A DNA stretch of 64,000 bases from Acidobacteria bacterium UBA2994 (GCA_002346545.1 DEAA01000072.1:2773-66772); one strand, 5' to 3'. Positions 22,067 to 34,704 are shown, numbered from the stretch's first letter. The notes: generated by a model not told the origin, from the sequence alone. Translations and numbers: made by a program.

Positions 22067-22945
22067 ATGGCCAAGACAAGACAGGCACTCGGACGAGGCC
22101 TCAGCGCCCTCATCCCGACGACACCAGATCTTCAAGCTGCAGCCGGGCCCGCCACCGACACGCCTACCGAGCTTGATGTCGACCGACTGCAGCCCAATTC
22201 CGACCAGCCTCGTACAACGATGGACGAAACTCGCCTCGACGAGCTGAGTCGCTCCATCGAAGTCTCGGGCGTGATCCAGCCGATCGTGGTGCGGCATCTT
22301 GATGACGGCCGATTCGAAATCGTTGCCGGCGAGCGACGCTGGCGCGCTGCCCAGCGTGCCGGGCTACACCGTGTGCCGGTGGTCGTCCGGGACGTGGCCG
22401 ACGAGAACCTGCTGCAACTTGCTCTTGTCGAGAACCTCCAGCGCGAGAATCTCAATCCCATCGAAGAGGCCGAAGGCTACCGCCAGCTGATAGCCGAACA
22501 TGGCTTGACCCAGGACGCGGTCGCTCAGGCGGTGGGGAAAGACCGCGCGACGGTTGCCAACTACGTGCGCCTCCTGCAGCTGCCGTCTGAGGTGCAGGCC
22601 GAGCTTGGGGCGGGTCGGATGGCCATGGGCCACGCACGGGCCCTCCTCGGACTCGATGCCGGCGCCCAGCGCCGGGCCGCGCGAGAGGTCGTGGCCCGCG
22701 GCCTTTCGGTCCGCGAGACCGAGGCGTTGGTCCGCCGCATGACCCACGCCGGCGATCCGGCCCGCCCGACGGGGGGCGCTCCACCGCTCGACGTCCACAC
22801 CCGCGCGGCACAGGACCGCCTCCGGGTTGCGCTGGGTACGCGCGTCCGCATCGTCCGCCGAGGGAAGCAGGGGCGGATTGAGATCAACTTCACCTCCGAG
22901 CCGGAGCTCCAGCGACTCTTCGACCGGTTGACGGCTGCCTCGTAG
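22067..22945 (+). CDS. parB: Chromosome-partitioning protein ParB (Spo0J)
   Basis: CTP-dependent clamp that loads at parS and spreads. 292 residues. The N-terminal ALGRGLSALIP box interacts with ParA in the family. The CTP-binding motifs are GERRWRAAQRAG and ENLQRENLNPIEEAEGY. The HTH motif is GLTQDAVAQAVGKDRATVANYVRLLQLP. A C-terminal dimerisation domain follows a Pro/Gly-rich linker. Start ATG after CCAGGAG. The atp operon promoter begins only 14 bp after the stop. Confidence 0.96.
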   Translation: MAKTRQALGRGLSALIPTTPDLQAAAGPATDTPTELDVDRLQPNSDQPRTTMDETRLDELSRSIEVSGVIQPIVVRHLDDGRFEIVAGERRWRAAQRAGLHRVPVVVRDVADENLLQLALVENLQRENLNPIEEAEGYRQLIAEHGLTQDAVAQAVGKDRATVANYVRLLQLPSEVQAELGAGRMAMGHARALLGLDAGAQRRAAREVVARGLSVRETEALVRRMTHAGDPARPTGGAPPLDVHTRAAQDRLRVALGTRVRIVRRGKQGRIEINFTSEPELQRLFDRLTAAS

Positions 22946-22958
22946 CCCTCCGGACGGC

Positions 22959-22988
22959 TTGATGGCGTTTCGCCCAGAATGGTATAAC
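22959..22988 (+). promoter_or_regulatory. Sigma-70-type promoter of the atpHAGDC operon
   Basis: -35 TTGATG (22959-22964), 18-bp spacer, -10 TATAAC (22983-22988). Transcription would start near 22995, giving a leader of about 65 nt before the atpH ATG. A start for atpH at TTG 22996 would then be impossible, so the promoter supports ATG 23062. Confidence 0.65.
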
Positions 22989-23061
22989 TACATGTTTGGC
23001 CCGCTCGGCCGGAGCGCCACAACGGCCTCCGGATCACCGTCGTCCTGGCCACCCGGACACC

Positions 23062-23607
23062 ATGACCAATCGCACTGTGGCTGCGCGCTACGCCCGCGCA
23101 CTGTTCGATGTCAGCACTAAACAGCATGACCTCCGCCAGGTTGAAACCGACCTGATGGGTTTCTCAGACCTCCTCGCTGGTCACGAGATGCTCGGGCGCG
23201 TGCTGCTGAATCCTGCTGTTCCCACACCGAGGAAGAAGGATCTGGTCTCTGCCCTGCTCGAGCGGCTGGATCCCTTAACTCCTCCGGTGACCAAACTGCT
23301 TCACCTACTTGCCGAGCGCGACAGGCTGGTTCTCCTCGGCGACATCGTGGAAGCGTACCGCGGCCGCCTGCTCCGGCACCTCGGTGTGGTGGAGGCACAG
23401 GTCACGACCGCCACGCCGATCAGCGATGACCGCACCGCCGGTCTCGAACGTGCGCTGCAGGCGGCCAGCGGAGCGCAGGTGACGATGACGACCGACGTCG
23501 ACCCTGAACTCTTGGGCGGTGTCGTGGCACGCGTCGGCACGACCGTCTATGACGGAAGCGTCGCGCACCACCTCCAACGGATTCGCCAGAACCTCCTGGA
23601 GCAGTAG
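23062..23607 (+). CDS. atpH: F1F0 ATP synthase delta subunit
   Basis: Connects the F1 head to the peripheral stalk. 181 residues. N-terminal VAARYARALFDVS is typical, followed by the helical bundle. The C-terminus DPELLGGVVARVGTTVYDGSVAHHLQRIRQNL matches the family signature. First gene of an F1-only operon: atpI, B, E and F do not precede it, and parB does. About 78 bp separate it from atpA, with the 9-nt tandem (ACGAACCAC)x2. Confidence 0.93.
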   Translation: MTNRTVAARYARALFDVSTKQHDLRQVETDLMGFSDLLAGHEMLGRVLLNPAVPTPRKKDLVSALLERLDPLTPPVTKLLHLLAERDRLVLLGDIVEAYRGRLLRHLGVVEAQVTTATPISDDRTAGLERALQAASGAQVTMTTDVDPELLGGVVARVGTTVYDGSVAHHLQRIRQNLLEQ

Positions 23608-23685
23608 GGCTCGTATCGACGACGTCCAGACCAGGCACGAAACACAAACGACGAACCACACGAACCACAGACAGGCTCCTTTGCG

Positions 23686-25215
23686 ATGACAATTAAAGCG
23701 GACGAGATAACCCAGATCATTCGCGACCAGATCGGTGACTACACCCTCGACGTCGATGTGGCCGAAGTCGGCACGGTCGTCTCGGTTGGAGACGGCATTG
23801 CCCAAGTCCACGGGATAGAGAGCGTCATGGCTACCGAGATGCTTGAGTTCCCGCACGGGATCTACGGACTGGCGCTGAACCTCGAAGAAGACGGGGTCGG
23901 CGCGGTTCTCCTCGGCCAGAGCACCGAGATCAAGGAAGGCGATACGGTCAAGCGTACCGGTCGCATCATTTCGGTGCCGGTTGGTGAAGCGCTCCTGGGC
24001 CGGGTGGTCAACGCCCTCGGGCAGCCGCTCGATGGGAAAGGGCCGATTGCGGCGACCGAGTCCTCGCCTGTCGAGAAGATTGCGCCCGGCGTCGTCGACC
24101 GCCAGAGCGTCAGCATTCCGCTTCAGACCGGTCTCAAGGCGATCGACGCGATGGTGCCGATTGGCCGCGGCCAGCGAGAGTTGATCATCGGTGACCGCCA
24201 GACCGGCAAGACCGCGGTGGCCGTCGATACGATCCTCAACCAGCGCGGCAACAACGTAGTCTGCATCTACAACGCCATCGGACAGAAGCAGTCGACCATC
24301 GCGCAGGTGGTGAAGACCCTCGAAGAGAACAACGCGATGGAGTTCACCATCGTCGTAGCCGCGCCGGCATCGGCGCCTGCCCCACTGCTCTTCATCAGTC
24401 CGTACTCCGCCTGCGCGATGGGCGAGTACTTCCGTGACAAGGGCGAGCACGCCCTTTGTATCTACGACGACCTCTCCAAGCACGCCCAGGCGTATCGCGA
24501 GATCTCCTTGCTGCTCCGCCGTCCCCCGGGGCGCGAGGCATATCCGGGCGACGTCTTCTACCTGCACTCCAGACTGCTCGAGCGTGCAGCCATGATGCGG
24601 GATGAACTCGGAGCGGGTTCGCTGACCGCGTTGCCGATCATCGAGACTCAGGCCGGCGACCTGTCGGCCTACATTCCGACTAACGTCATCTCCATCACTG
24701 ACGGTCAGATCTTCTTGGAGTCCGACCTGTTCCACCAGGGTGTGCGCCCGGCTATCAACGTCGGCAACTCGGTCTCCCGTGTGGGCGGGGCGGCCCAGGT
24801 TAAGGCGATGCGGCAGGTCTCGGGCACCTTGCGACTCGACCTGGCCCAGTTCCGCGAGCTGGCCGCCTTCGCTCAGATGGCCAGCGATCTCGACAAGGCG
24901 ACCCAGGACCAGCTCAACCGCGGAGGCCGACTGGTCGAGGTCCTAAAGCAGCCGCAGTATCAGCCGCTGCCGGTGGCCAATCAGGTGCTGATCATCTACG
25001 CCGGTACTAAGGGCTATCTCGATGAGGTCGCCGAGACCGATTGCCGCGCCTATGAGACCGAGCTCTATCAGTTCGTCGAGGGCCGCGAGCCGTCACTTTT
25101 TGCCGATCTGGCCGAGAAGAAGCAGCTCGACGATGACCTTAAGGGTCGGGTCGAGGCGGTGCTTAAGGAGTTCACCGAGCAGTTCCTGGCGGCCCGCAAG
25201 ACCGCCGCGGCCTAG
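23686..25215 (+). CDS. atpA: F1F0 ATP synthase alpha subunit
   Basis: Non-catalytic nucleotide-binding subunit of the F1 hexamer. 509 residues. P-loop [58 protein letters not shown] includes the conserved region at the nucleotide site; [19 protein letters not shown] is the alpha/beta signature. Full length with normal C-terminal domain. Confidence 0.97.
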   Translation: MTIKADEITQIIRDQIGDYTLDVDVAEVGTVVSVGDGIAQVHGIESVMATEMLEFPHGIYGLALNLEEDGVGAVLLGQSTEIKEGDTVKRTGRIISVPVGEALLGRVVNALGQPLDGKGPIAATESSPVEKIAPGVVDRQSVSIPLQTGLKAIDAMVPIGRGQRELIIGDRQTGKTAVAVDTILNQRGNNVVCIYNAIGQKQSTIAQVVKTLEENNAMEFTIVVAAPASAPAPLLFISPYSACAMGEYFRDKGEHALCIYDDLSKHAQAYREISLLLRRPPGREAYPGDVFYLHSRLLERAAMMRDELGAGSLTALPIIETQAGDLSAYIPTNVISITDGQIFLESDLFHQGVRPAINVGNSVSRVGGAAQVKAMRQVSGTLRLDLAQFRELAAFAQMASDLDKATQDQLNRGGRLVEVLKQPQYQPLPVANQVLIIYAGTKGYLDEVAETDCRAYETELYQFVEGREPSLFADLAEKKQLDDDLKGRVEAVLKEFTEQFLAARKTAAA

Positions 25216-25250
25216 GCCGAACGTCAGAGCCAGCGGACAGAGGACTCAGC

Positions 25251-27619
<2,369 letters not shown>

Positions 27620-28042
27620 ATGGCCATTCCTGACCATCTCACCCTCGAGATCGTCACGCCCGAACGGGCCGTCGTCAGCGAGCAGGTGGATGAAGTCCAG
27701 GTGCCCGGGGCCGAAGGTTCGTTCGGGGTGTTGCCTGGTCACACGCCGCTGCTGGCAACGCTCCAGGTCGGAGAACTCTGGTATCGCCAGGGCGAAGAGA
27801 ACTCCTATGTGGCGGTCTCCTTCGGCTTCGCCGAGGTGCAGCCCGGCCGGGTCACCGTGCTGGCGCAAATCGCCGAATCGGCCGAGGAGATCAACGTTAC
27901 CCGGGCGGAGGCGGCCCAGGAACGGGCCAAGGGCCGTTTAGACAAGCCGGTGGTCGACATGGACTTCGAGCGTGCCCGTCTGGCGCTGCTAAAGTCTTTG
28001 ACCCGGTTGCAGGTCGCCTCGCGCGCCAAGACTCGCGGTTAA
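27620..28042 (+). CDS. atpC: F1F0 ATP synthase epsilon subunit
   Basis: Rotor subunit that inhibits ATP hydrolysis. 140 residues. N-terminal beta-sandwich LTLEIVTPERAVVSEQVDEVQVPGAEGSFGVLPGHTPLLATL, with a C-terminal helical pair containing NVTRAEAAQERAKGRL. It abuts atpD with no gap and ends the atpHAGDC operon. Confidence 0.95.
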   Translation: MAIPDHLTLEIVTPERAVVSEQVDEVQVPGAEGSFGVLPGHTPLLATLQVGELWYRQGEENSYVAVSFGFAEVQPGRVTVLAQIAESAEEINVTRAEAAQERAKGRLDKPVVDMDFERARLALLKSLTRLQVASRAKTRG

Positions 28043-28136
28043 CGCCCGAAGCGACCGACGCCTCGCCCACCTCTTGGTTCCCACCCGTGTGTGGGTGACA
28101 ATGCGGGCAGCGCGATCCGACCCGTCTTTCCAAGCG

Positions 28137-28904
28137 ATGCGCCTTTCCTCTGCCTCCGCGACCGACACAGGGCTGCGACGGTCCATCAACGAAGACAATC
28201 TGTCGGTGCGTGACGATCTGGGTCTGTATGTCGTGGCCGACGGCATGGGTGGTCACGCGGCTGGCGACGTCGCGTCAGAGGCGGCGGTTGAGGGCATTGT
28301 CGCGTTCGTCGAGGCGACGGTTGCGGTGTCGCCGGACCAGACCTGGCCCATTGCTTTCAACCCCGAGCACAGCGTCAACGCCAATCGGTTGCAGGCCGGG
28401 TTTCGTATGGGAAATCGCCGGCTCGCGTCCCAGATCGCGGCGTCGAGTGAACTACGCGGCATGGCGACCACAGCGGTGGCGATGCTGACCGGCGATGGCG
28501 CGGCGACGTTGGCCCACGTCGGAGACAGCCGTGGCTATCGTCTCCGCGCTGGCGCCCTGGAGCGGCTGACCCGCGACCATTCCTGGGTTGAGGAGCAGAT
28601 CCGGGTGGGTGCGCTGACTGAGGAGGCAGCGCGCGAGCACCCCTGGCGGAACATTGTGACGCGGGCGCTCTCGGGGTCCGAAGAGCTCGAGGTGGATCTG
28701 CAAGAGCTTGAGCTCCAGGTGGGCGACCGGCTTTTGCTCTGCTCCGATGGGGTGTTTACCGTGCTGAGCGACGACGAGATCGGCGAGGTGCTTGGTCGGG
28801 ACACCGCCCTACATCGCATCTGCGAGGCACTGATCCAGGCTGCCAATGACGGCGGCGGTCCTGATAACGTGACAGCGGTCGTGCTCCAGGTCGATGCTGT
28901 CTAA
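28137..28904 (+). CDS. PP2C-family serine/threonine protein phosphatase
   Basis: Metal-dependent protein phosphatase of the bacterial Stp/PrpC type. About 255 residues. Metal-binding motifs are SINEDN, VADGMGGHAAGDVAS, AHVGDSRGYRLRAGALERLTRDHSWVEEQ, LCSDGVF, and GGPDNVTAVVLQ. The start is uncertain: ATG 28137 (MRLSSASATDTG) matches family N-termini, while ATG 28101 would add 12 residues. No Ser/Thr kinase gene is in the window. The 3' end overlaps the Wzm-like permease gene by 11 bp, so it is likely translated with the exporter. Confidence 0.9.
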   Translation: MRLSSASATDTGLRRSINEDNLSVRDDLGLYVVADGMGGHAAGDVASEAAVEGIVAFVEATVAVSPDQTWPIAFNPEHSVNANRLQAGFRMGNRRLASQIAASSELRGMATTAVAMLTGDGAATLAHVGDSRGYRLRAGALERLTRDHSWVEEQIRVGALTEEAAREHPWRNIVTRALSGSEELEVDLQELELQVGDRLLLCSDGVFTVLSDDEIGEVLGRDTALHRICEALIQAANDGGGPDNVTAVVLQVDAV

Positions 28905-29688
28905 CCTCGGAGAGCTCTACCGGTACCGGGGGCTCATCCAGACACTCGTTGCCCGGGAGCTGAAGGCCCGATACCGGGGTTCGGTGCTCGGGTTCTTCTG
29001 GTCGTTCGTCAACCCGCTGCTGCTACTGCTGGTCTATTCGTTCGTCTTCACCGTGGTTCTGCCCCGGGGCGAGCTGGTCAGTCTGGAGCCCTACGCCGTG
29101 TTCCTCTTCTGCGGGTTGCTCCCATGGACCTGGTTCTCGTCGTCGCTGTCCGATGGCGCCAACGTGCTCATCATCAACGGTAATTTGATCAAGAAGGTCA
29201 TGTTTCCGGCTGAGATCCTGCCGATTGTGGCCGTGCTCTCGAACATGGTTCACTTCCTGTTCGGGCTGCCCATCCTCATCATCTTCCTGCTCTATTACGC
29301 GGTGCCGCTCCGGCTGACCGAGCTTGCGTGGTTCCCCTTCGTGGTCGCAGTGCAGTTCACGCTCACGCTGGGTCTCGTGATGGTGCTGTCTGCGCTAACG
29401 GTCCACTTTCGGGACATCAAGGACCTGCTGGCGAACATCCTGACGCTTTGGTTCTTCGCCACCCCGATTATCTATCCGATGTCATTTCTGTCGGATCGGG
29501 GCAAGGCCATCATGGACCTCAACCCATTCGCGCATCTGGCAATCTCGTATCAGGAGATCCTCTTCTACGACGGGCCGTTCGGTCACTGGAAGTGGCTGCT
29601 CGCGTTGGCGGTGGCAGGCCTGGTGCTCTTTTTGTTTGGCTACGCCCTGTTCGATCGCCTGCGGGATTCATTCGCGGAGGAAGTTTAG
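28894..29688 (+). CDS. Polysaccharide/O-antigen ABC transporter permease (Wzm/ABC-2 type)
   Basis: Integral membrane half of a polysaccharide exporter. 264 residues with six hydrophobic segments. The N-terminal ELYRYRGLIQTLVARELKARYRGSVLGFFWSFVNPLL motif is characteristic of Wzm/KpsM/TagG proteins. LTLWFFATPIIYPM near residue 195 is also typical. Its stop shares one base with the GTG of the ATPase gene, so the two are translationally coupled. No glycosyltransferases are in the window, so the substrate is unknown. Confidence 0.9.
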   Translation: MLSNLGELYRYRGLIQTLVARELKARYRGSVLGFFWSFVNPLLLLLVYSFVFTVVLPRGELVSLEPYAVFLFCGLLPWTWFSSSLSDGANVLIINGNLIKKVMFPAEILPIVAVLSNMVHFLFGLPILIIFLLYYAVPLRLTELAWFPFVVAVQFTLTLGLVMVLSALTVHFRDIKDLLANILTLWFFATPIIYPMSFLSDRGKAIMDLNPFAHLAISYQEILFYDGPFGHWKWLLALAVAGLVLFLFGYALFDRLRDSFAEEV

Positions 29689-31184
29689 TGACCCCTGCGA
29701 TTGACCTCGACCACGTCACGAAGATCTACCGGCGGCACGGGCACAGCCGGCGATTCGTGACCCTCAAGAGCGCCCTGCTCACTGGCAGCCTTGTGGCCCA
29801 GCTGCGGCCGGACGAATCATTCCGTGCGTTGAGCGATGTGTCGGTGCAGGTGCCTCGCGGGGTGTCCTACGGTGTGATCGGGCGAAACGGTTCTGGGAAG
29901 AGCACACTGCTGAAACTGGTGGCGGGGATCACCAAGCCGACCCATGGGTCCGTGCGGGTGAACGGACGCGTGTCGGCCCTGATAGAGCTGGGCGCGGGCT
30001 TTCATCCGGAGATCTCGGGTCGTGAGAACGTCTTCATCAACGGCATCATGCTCGGGCTGTCCCGGAGGGACATCGAACAGCGGTTCGACGAGATCGTGGA
30101 GTTCGCCGAGATGGAGGAGTTCATCGACGCCCCAGTTAAGACCTACTCCTCGGGGATGTACATGCGGCTCGGTTTCGCGGTGGCGGTGCACGTCGACCCG
30201 GACATCCTTTTGGTAGACGAAGTTCTGGCCGTCGGCGACGAGGGCTTCAGCCTGAAATGTCTGGACAAGTTCGCGGAGTTCAAGCGCCGAGGCAAGACTA
30301 TTCTCCTGGTCAGCCACGGCTTATCAATGGTCGAGCGGTTCTGCGACGAGGCGCTCTGGCTGGAGGCTGGCGACCGGCGAGCGACCGGCGATCCGAAACG
30401 GGTGGTCCAGATGTATCTGGCCGACGTCGAGCAGCTCGAAGACGAGCTGTTGGCCGCCGCTGACGCCAAGGCGCAAGCCTCGGCCCAAGCCGACGGGAGT
30501 GGGCAGGTCGGCGAATCGCCGAACGACCCCAAGGGGCCTGAGCCGGCCGCCGAACAGGCCGTCGTGTCACCGGCGTCTGAGCCCGACAACCCTCTCGACG
30601 AGACCGCGAGTGCGCTAGAGCCCGCCGAGCAGGCACCACCTCCCCCTGAGGGCGAGCACGCGGAGGTCGATGAGGAAACCGGGTTGGTGAACATGTTCAC
30701 CGCCAACGAAGGACGCTGGGGTTCAGGGGCAGTTCGGATCGAAGAAGTCACGCTCGAGGGCGACCAAGGTGCGGGTCACGTCTTCCACACGGGCGACCGC
30801 ATGACCATCCGAATGAAGGTTCGCGCCGCCCAGCCAGTCGAAGACTTCGCATTCGGCATCAGCATCTTCAGCACCGACGGCGTCTGCTGCTTTGGCACCA
30901 ACACGAACATCGAAGAGATGGAATCCGCCTCGCTCAGTGGGGCGGGTGAGGTGGAGTTCGCCATCGAGCAGCTCGATCTCGTCGAGGGTACCTACAAGCT
31001 CGACGTGGCGGCACACAAGCGAGACGGCTTTTCTTACGACTACCACCGGCTGCTCTACACATTTCGCGTGAAGTCCAGGACAAAGGACGTAGGCATCTAC
31101 CGCCCACGACATGTCTGGCGATTCACCGACAACTTGCGGTTCAAGCCGGTCTCTGCGGCGGCGGACGACTCCTCCTCTGACTGA
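29688..31184 (+). CDS. Polysaccharide ABC transporter ATP-binding protein with carbohydrate-binding C-terminal domain (Wzt-like)
   Basis: 498 residues from the coupled GTG start. Walker A GRNGSGKSTLLKLVAGI, Q-loop region IELGAGFHPEISGRENVFING (typical of Wzt/TagH), signature YSSGMYMRLGFAVA, Walker B DILLVDEVLAVGD, and H-loop LLVSHG. A long low-complexity linker rich in Ala, Glu and Pro (about residues 250-325) leads to a C-terminal beta-sandwich (GLVNMFTANEGRWGSGAVRIEEVTL to the end) like Wzt-C, which in O-antigen systems recognises the chain terminus. That implies a terminally modified glycan as substrate. Upstream in-frame sequence overlaps the permease and is not part of the protein. Confidence 0.9.
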   Translation: MTPAIDLDHVTKIYRRHGHSRRFVTLKSALLTGSLVAQLRPDESFRALSDVSVQVPRGVSYGVIGRNGSGKSTLLKLVAGITKPTHGSVRVNGRVSALIELGAGFHPEISGRENVFINGIMLGLSRRDIEQRFDEIVEFAEMEEFIDAPVKTYSSGMYMRLGFAVAVHVDPDILLVDEVLAVGDEGFSLKCLDKFAEFKRRGKTILLVSHGLSMVERFCDEALWLEAGDRRATGDPKRVVQMYLADVEQLEDELLAAADAKAQASAQADGSGQVGESPNDPKGPEPAAEQAVVSPASEPDNPLDETASALEPAEQAPPPPEGEHAEVDEETGLVNMFTANEGRWGSGAVRIEEVTLEGDQGAGHVFHTGDRMTIRMKVRAAQPVEDFAFGISIFSTDGVCCFGTNTNIEEMESASLSGAGEVEFAIEQLDLVEGTYKLDVAAHKRDGFSYDYHRLLYTFRVKSRTKDVGIYRPRHVWRFTDNLRFKPVSAAADDSSSD

Positions 31185-31227
31185 AATCGCCGGTCCGGGT
31201 GGACGACCGCTCAGGTAGACACGACCC

Positions 31228-34200
31228 GTGACTGGGACCTCTCTGACCCTGCAGGCGGCGCTGAAGATGGCCGCGGCGCGAGCCGGGCTCGGCCCGTCCG
31301 GCAGCTTGGCTGGATTGTCGCCGTCGGCGCGTGGGTTCGCGGCCGCGGTGGCGGCCGGTGAGTCACCAGTTCTCGTCGTGGTGCCGGGAGACCGCGACGT
31401 GGAGCAGTTGGTCACCGACACCCGATTCTTTCTCGCGGCGCTCGATGCCCTTCCGTCTCACGACGCCGCGGCGGCGGTGTTGCCCTATCCGTCACACGAA
31501 GTCGATCCGTACCGCGGTTTGGCTCCGCACTTTGATGTCGCGGCCGCGCGAGCGCGGGCGCTCTACGGGCTTGCAACCGGTACGGTCCGGGTGGTGATCG
31601 CCGCCGCATCTGCGCTGCTCCCCCGGGTCAGCCCCCCGGAGCGTCTGCGCGCTGCGAGCGTGCGGCTCTCCGAGGGGGTACTGCTCGATCCGACTGCGTT
31701 CGGGGATTTGCTGGCCGACGCCGGGTTCCTGCCAGCCGATCCGGTTGATGCGCATGGCGAGTTTTGCGTCCGTGGCGGCGTGGTCGACTTCTTTCCCGCG
31801 GGAGCCGAAATCCCGGTGCGCGCCGAGTTCGCCGGCGACAGCCTGGAGTCGATCCGACGGTTCGACCCGTCCACCCAGCGTTCGGTCCAGGTCCTCGACC
31901 GGATCGATATTGTCCCGTTGCGCGAGCTCTTCGAGGACGACACCTCCGCCGGCGATCCGGACCATCTGGACCGAAGTGCTTGGTTGGCCGACTACCTGCA
32001 GGTCGGTGCCACGCGGGTCTATGTGACAGAGAGGGACGACGTCCGGCAGACCATCGACCGCCGCTTCGAACAGGCCGAGAACGGTTTCGCCGATGCAGGG
32101 GCTCGCGGCGAGGTCGTCGCTCCTCCGGCGGCGCTACTCGTTGAGGCGGACGAGCTCAAGCCCTGGATCGCGGCAGCTGAGCGCATGGAACAGCTCTGGG
32201 AGGATGCCACGCCGGCAACGGCCGTCCGCCACGTCGGGTGCCAGCCGGTCGTCGCGTTCCACGGGCGTCTCGCCGACTGGGTGACCGAGATCCGCCGGGC
32301 CCGGGAGCGGGAGGAGCAGGCGCTGTTTGTGGCCGCCACGCCAGGCCGGGCCGAGCGGGTCATCGAGTTGCTCGCCGATTACGACCTGACCGCTCTGCCG
32401 GTGGACGAGACCGAGGGGACCCATGGCGCGGCGCTGCTCGTGGTCACGGGCCGGTTGACCCGCGGTTTCCGTCTGCCCGATGCCGGATTGCTCGTCTTCA
32501 GCGAGCCAGACGTCTTCGACGAGGAGCGGCGGGCCCGCGCGCCGGTGGCCAAGCCAGTCCGCTCGTTTCTCTCCGACTTCCGAGATCTGAAAGTTGGCGA
32601 TCGCGTCGTGCACGTCGAGCATGGGGTGGGGCGGTTCGTCGGGCTCCGGCAGATCCCGGTGGGTCTCGAACAGCACGAATTCATGGAGCTACGCTACGCC
32701 AGTGAGGATAAGCTCTTTGTCCCGGTTCAGCAGCTCGACCAGCTGCAGAAGTACACCGGCTCCACTCGTGCTTCGCTGGACAAGCTGGGTGGGACCAGCT
32801 GGAGCAAGACCAAGACTCGCGTCCGCAAGGCGATGCGGGATATGGCCGAGGAGTTGCTCAAGCTCTACGCGGCCAGGAAAGCCGTGCCCGGTCATGCGTT
32901 CAGCGCCGACACCCACTGGCACCGCGAGTTCGACGACGCGTTCGCGTATGAGCTGACCGCGGACCAGACCAAGGCCATCCGTGACATTCGGCAGGATATG
33001 GAAGCGTCCACGCCGATGGACCGGCTGCTATGTGGTGACGTGGGGTATGGGAAGACCGAGGTGGCCATGCGAGCCGCCTTCAAGACGGTCATGGACGGCA
33101 AGCAGGTGGGGGTGCTGGCCCCCACCACGGTTTTGGCATTCCAGCACTACAAGACCCTAGTCGACCGGTTTGCCGCCTTCCCGGTGCGCATCGATCTCGT
33201 CAGCCGCTTTCGGACTCGGGCCGAGCAGAAGGAAACCTTGTTGCAGCTGGCCGACGGCAAGCTCGACATCATCGTGGGCACGCACCGGCTTCTGTCCAAG
33301 GATGTCGTGTTTCGGGACCTTGGGCTACTGGTGGTTGACGAGGAACAGCGCTTCGGCGTCGCGCACAAGGAGCGGATCAAGCAGTTGCGCCGCCGGGTTG
33401 ACGTGCTGACCATGACCGCCACGCCGCTCCCCCGCACCCTCAACATGTCGCTGGTGGGGATCCGGGACATGTCCGTGATCGAGACGCCTCCCAAGGATCG
33501 TCAGTCGATCCAGACCAACGTGGTGCGCTTCGACCATCAGACGATCGCTCGGGCCATCCGGACCGAGCTCGAGCGGGGCGGCCAAGTCTACTTCCTCCAC
33601 AGCCGGGTGACGTCGATCTACGCTATGGGCGAGATCTTGACCCGTATGCTGCCGGAGGCTCGTATCGCTGTGGCCCACGGGCAGATGGCCGAGGGCCAGC
33701 TCGAACGTTGCATGATCGACTTCGTCCAGCACGAATACGATGTCCTGCTGGCAACGACAATCATCGAGAACGGTCTAGACATTCCTAACGCCAACACGAT
33801 CATCATCAATCACGCGGAGGGGTTCGGCCTGGCTCAGCTCTACCAGCTTCGCGGCCGGGTGGGACGTTCCGATCGGCGAGCGTATGCCTATCTGCTGGTG
33901 CCCCCCGAGGGCTCCCTCTCGCCGGTGGCCAGGCAGCGGCTGTCGGCCATCCGTGAGTTCAGCGATCTTGGGAGCGGCTTCCGCGTCGCCGCGCTCGACC
34001 TTGAGATCCGCGGCGCAGGTAACCTCCTGGGTGGCGAGCAGAGCGGGCACATCGAGTCGGTCGGGTTCGACCTCTATGTCAAGCTGCTCGAGCAGACGGT
34101 GCGGGAGCTCAAGGGCGAGGAGATCGAGGAGGAGGAGGTCCGTGCGACGGTCAACCTCGACGTTGACGTCAAGATCGACCAGCGATATATCCCGGACACG

Positions 34201-34704
34201 AACCAGCGGCTCACCATCTACCGCCGCGTCGCGGCGGCCCGCGACGAAGCGTCGTTGTCCGGCCTCCTCGATGAGCTGCATGACCGATATGGACCGATAC
34301 CCCCAACTGTGGCGACGCTCGTGGAGTATGGCCGGCTGCGTGTCCTGGCCGATGAGCTCGGGGTCGAGACCATGGACCGGGATAGCCAGCAGGTTGTGCT
34401 GAAGTTCCGGGATACCACCCCGGTGGATCCGGTGCGGCTGGTCCGCTTCGTCGAGCGACGTGGAGACCTTCGACTGAAGCCCCCGGCCACCCTGTTTGTC
34501 GATCTGCGCGCCCCCGGCGACACCCTACGTAGCGCCGGAAACCTGTCGTGGTGGACGGATCGAGCGCGGAGCGCAGACGTGCGTGCTGGCTTCTCACGCA
34601 CCGACTATCAGCGGGAGGCCCGCCGTGGCCAGCAAACCGATGATCTGTTCGGTCGTATCAGCGATATGCTGGTCGAATTGGGAACCCTTCGCGTCGACGG
34701 CTAG
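31228..34704 (+). CDS. mfd: Transcription-repair coupling factor
   Basis: Removes stalled RNA polymerase and recruits UvrA. 1158 residues. The N-terminal UvrB-like module contains VLPYPSHEVDPYRGLAPH and FCVRGGVVDFFPAGAEIPVRAEFAGD. The RNA polymerase-interacting domain is RDLKVGDRVVHVEHGVGRFVGL. RecG-like motor motifs include LLCGDVGYGKTEVAMRAAFK, VVDEEQRFGVAHKERIK, and TMTATPLPRTLNMSL. A C-terminal TRCF domain is present (DQRYIPDTNQRLTIYRRVAAA). Start GTG. It separates the polysaccharide exporter from the SurA/NusG genes. Confidence 0.97.
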   Translation: MTGTSLTLQAALKMAAARAGLGPSGSLAGLSPSARGFAAAVAAGESPVLVVVPGDRDVEQLVTDTRFFLAALDALPSHDAAAAVLPYPSHEVDPYRGLAPHFDVAAARARALYGLATGTVRVVIAAASALLPRVSPPERLRAASVRLSEGVLLDPTAFGDLLADAGFLPADPVDAHGEFCVRGGVVDFFPAGAEIPVRAEFAGDSLESIRRFDPSTQRSVQVLDRIDIVPLRELFEDDTSAGDPDHLDRSAWLADYLQVGATRVYVTERDDVRQTIDRRFEQAENGFADAGARGEVVAPPAALLVEADELKPWIAAAERMEQLWEDATPATAVRHVGCQPVVAFHGRLADWVTEIRRAREREEQALFVAATPGRAERVIELLADYDLTALPVDETEGTHGAALLVVTGRLTRGFRLPDAGLLVFSEPDVFDEERRARAPVAKPVRSFLSDFRDLKVGDRVVHVEHGVGRFVGLRQIPVGLEQHEFMELRYASEDKLFVPVQQLDQLQKYTGSTRASLDKLGGTSWSKTKTRVRKAMRDMAEELLKLYAARKAVPGHAFSADTHWHREFDDAFAYELTADQTKAIRDIRQDMEASTPMDRLLCGDVGYGKTEVAMRAAFKTVMDGKQVGVLAPTTVLAFQHYKTLVDRFAAFPVRIDLVSRFRTRAEQKETLLQLADGKLDIIVGTHRLLSKDVVFRDLGLLVVDEEQRFGVAHKERIKQLRRRVDVLTMTATPLPRTLNMSLVGIRDMSVIETPPKDRQSIQTNVVRFDHQTIARAIRTELERGGQVYFLHSRVTSIYAMGEILTRMLPEARIAVAHGQMAEGQLERCMIDFVQHEYDVLLATTIIENGLDIPNANTIIINHAEGFGLAQLYQLRGRVGRSDRRAYAYLLVPPEGSLSPVARQRLSAIREFSDLGSGFRVAALDLEIRGAGNLLGGEQSGHIESVGFDLYVKLLEQTVRELKGEEIEEEEVRATVNLDVDVKIDQRYIPDTNQRLTIYRRVAAARDEASLSGLLDELHDRYGPIPPTVATLVEYGRLRVLADELGVETMDRDSQQVVLKFRDTTPVDPVRLVRFVERRGDLRLKPPATLFVDLRAPGDTLRSAGNLSWWTDRARSADVRAGFSRTDYQREARRGQQTDDLFGRISDMLVELGTLRVDG

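Noticed and set aside
23305..24735. 476-codon open frame antisense to atpH/atpA
   Set aside because: atpH and atpA are unambiguous on the other strand; the antisense product is His/Arg/Asp-rich mirror sequence.
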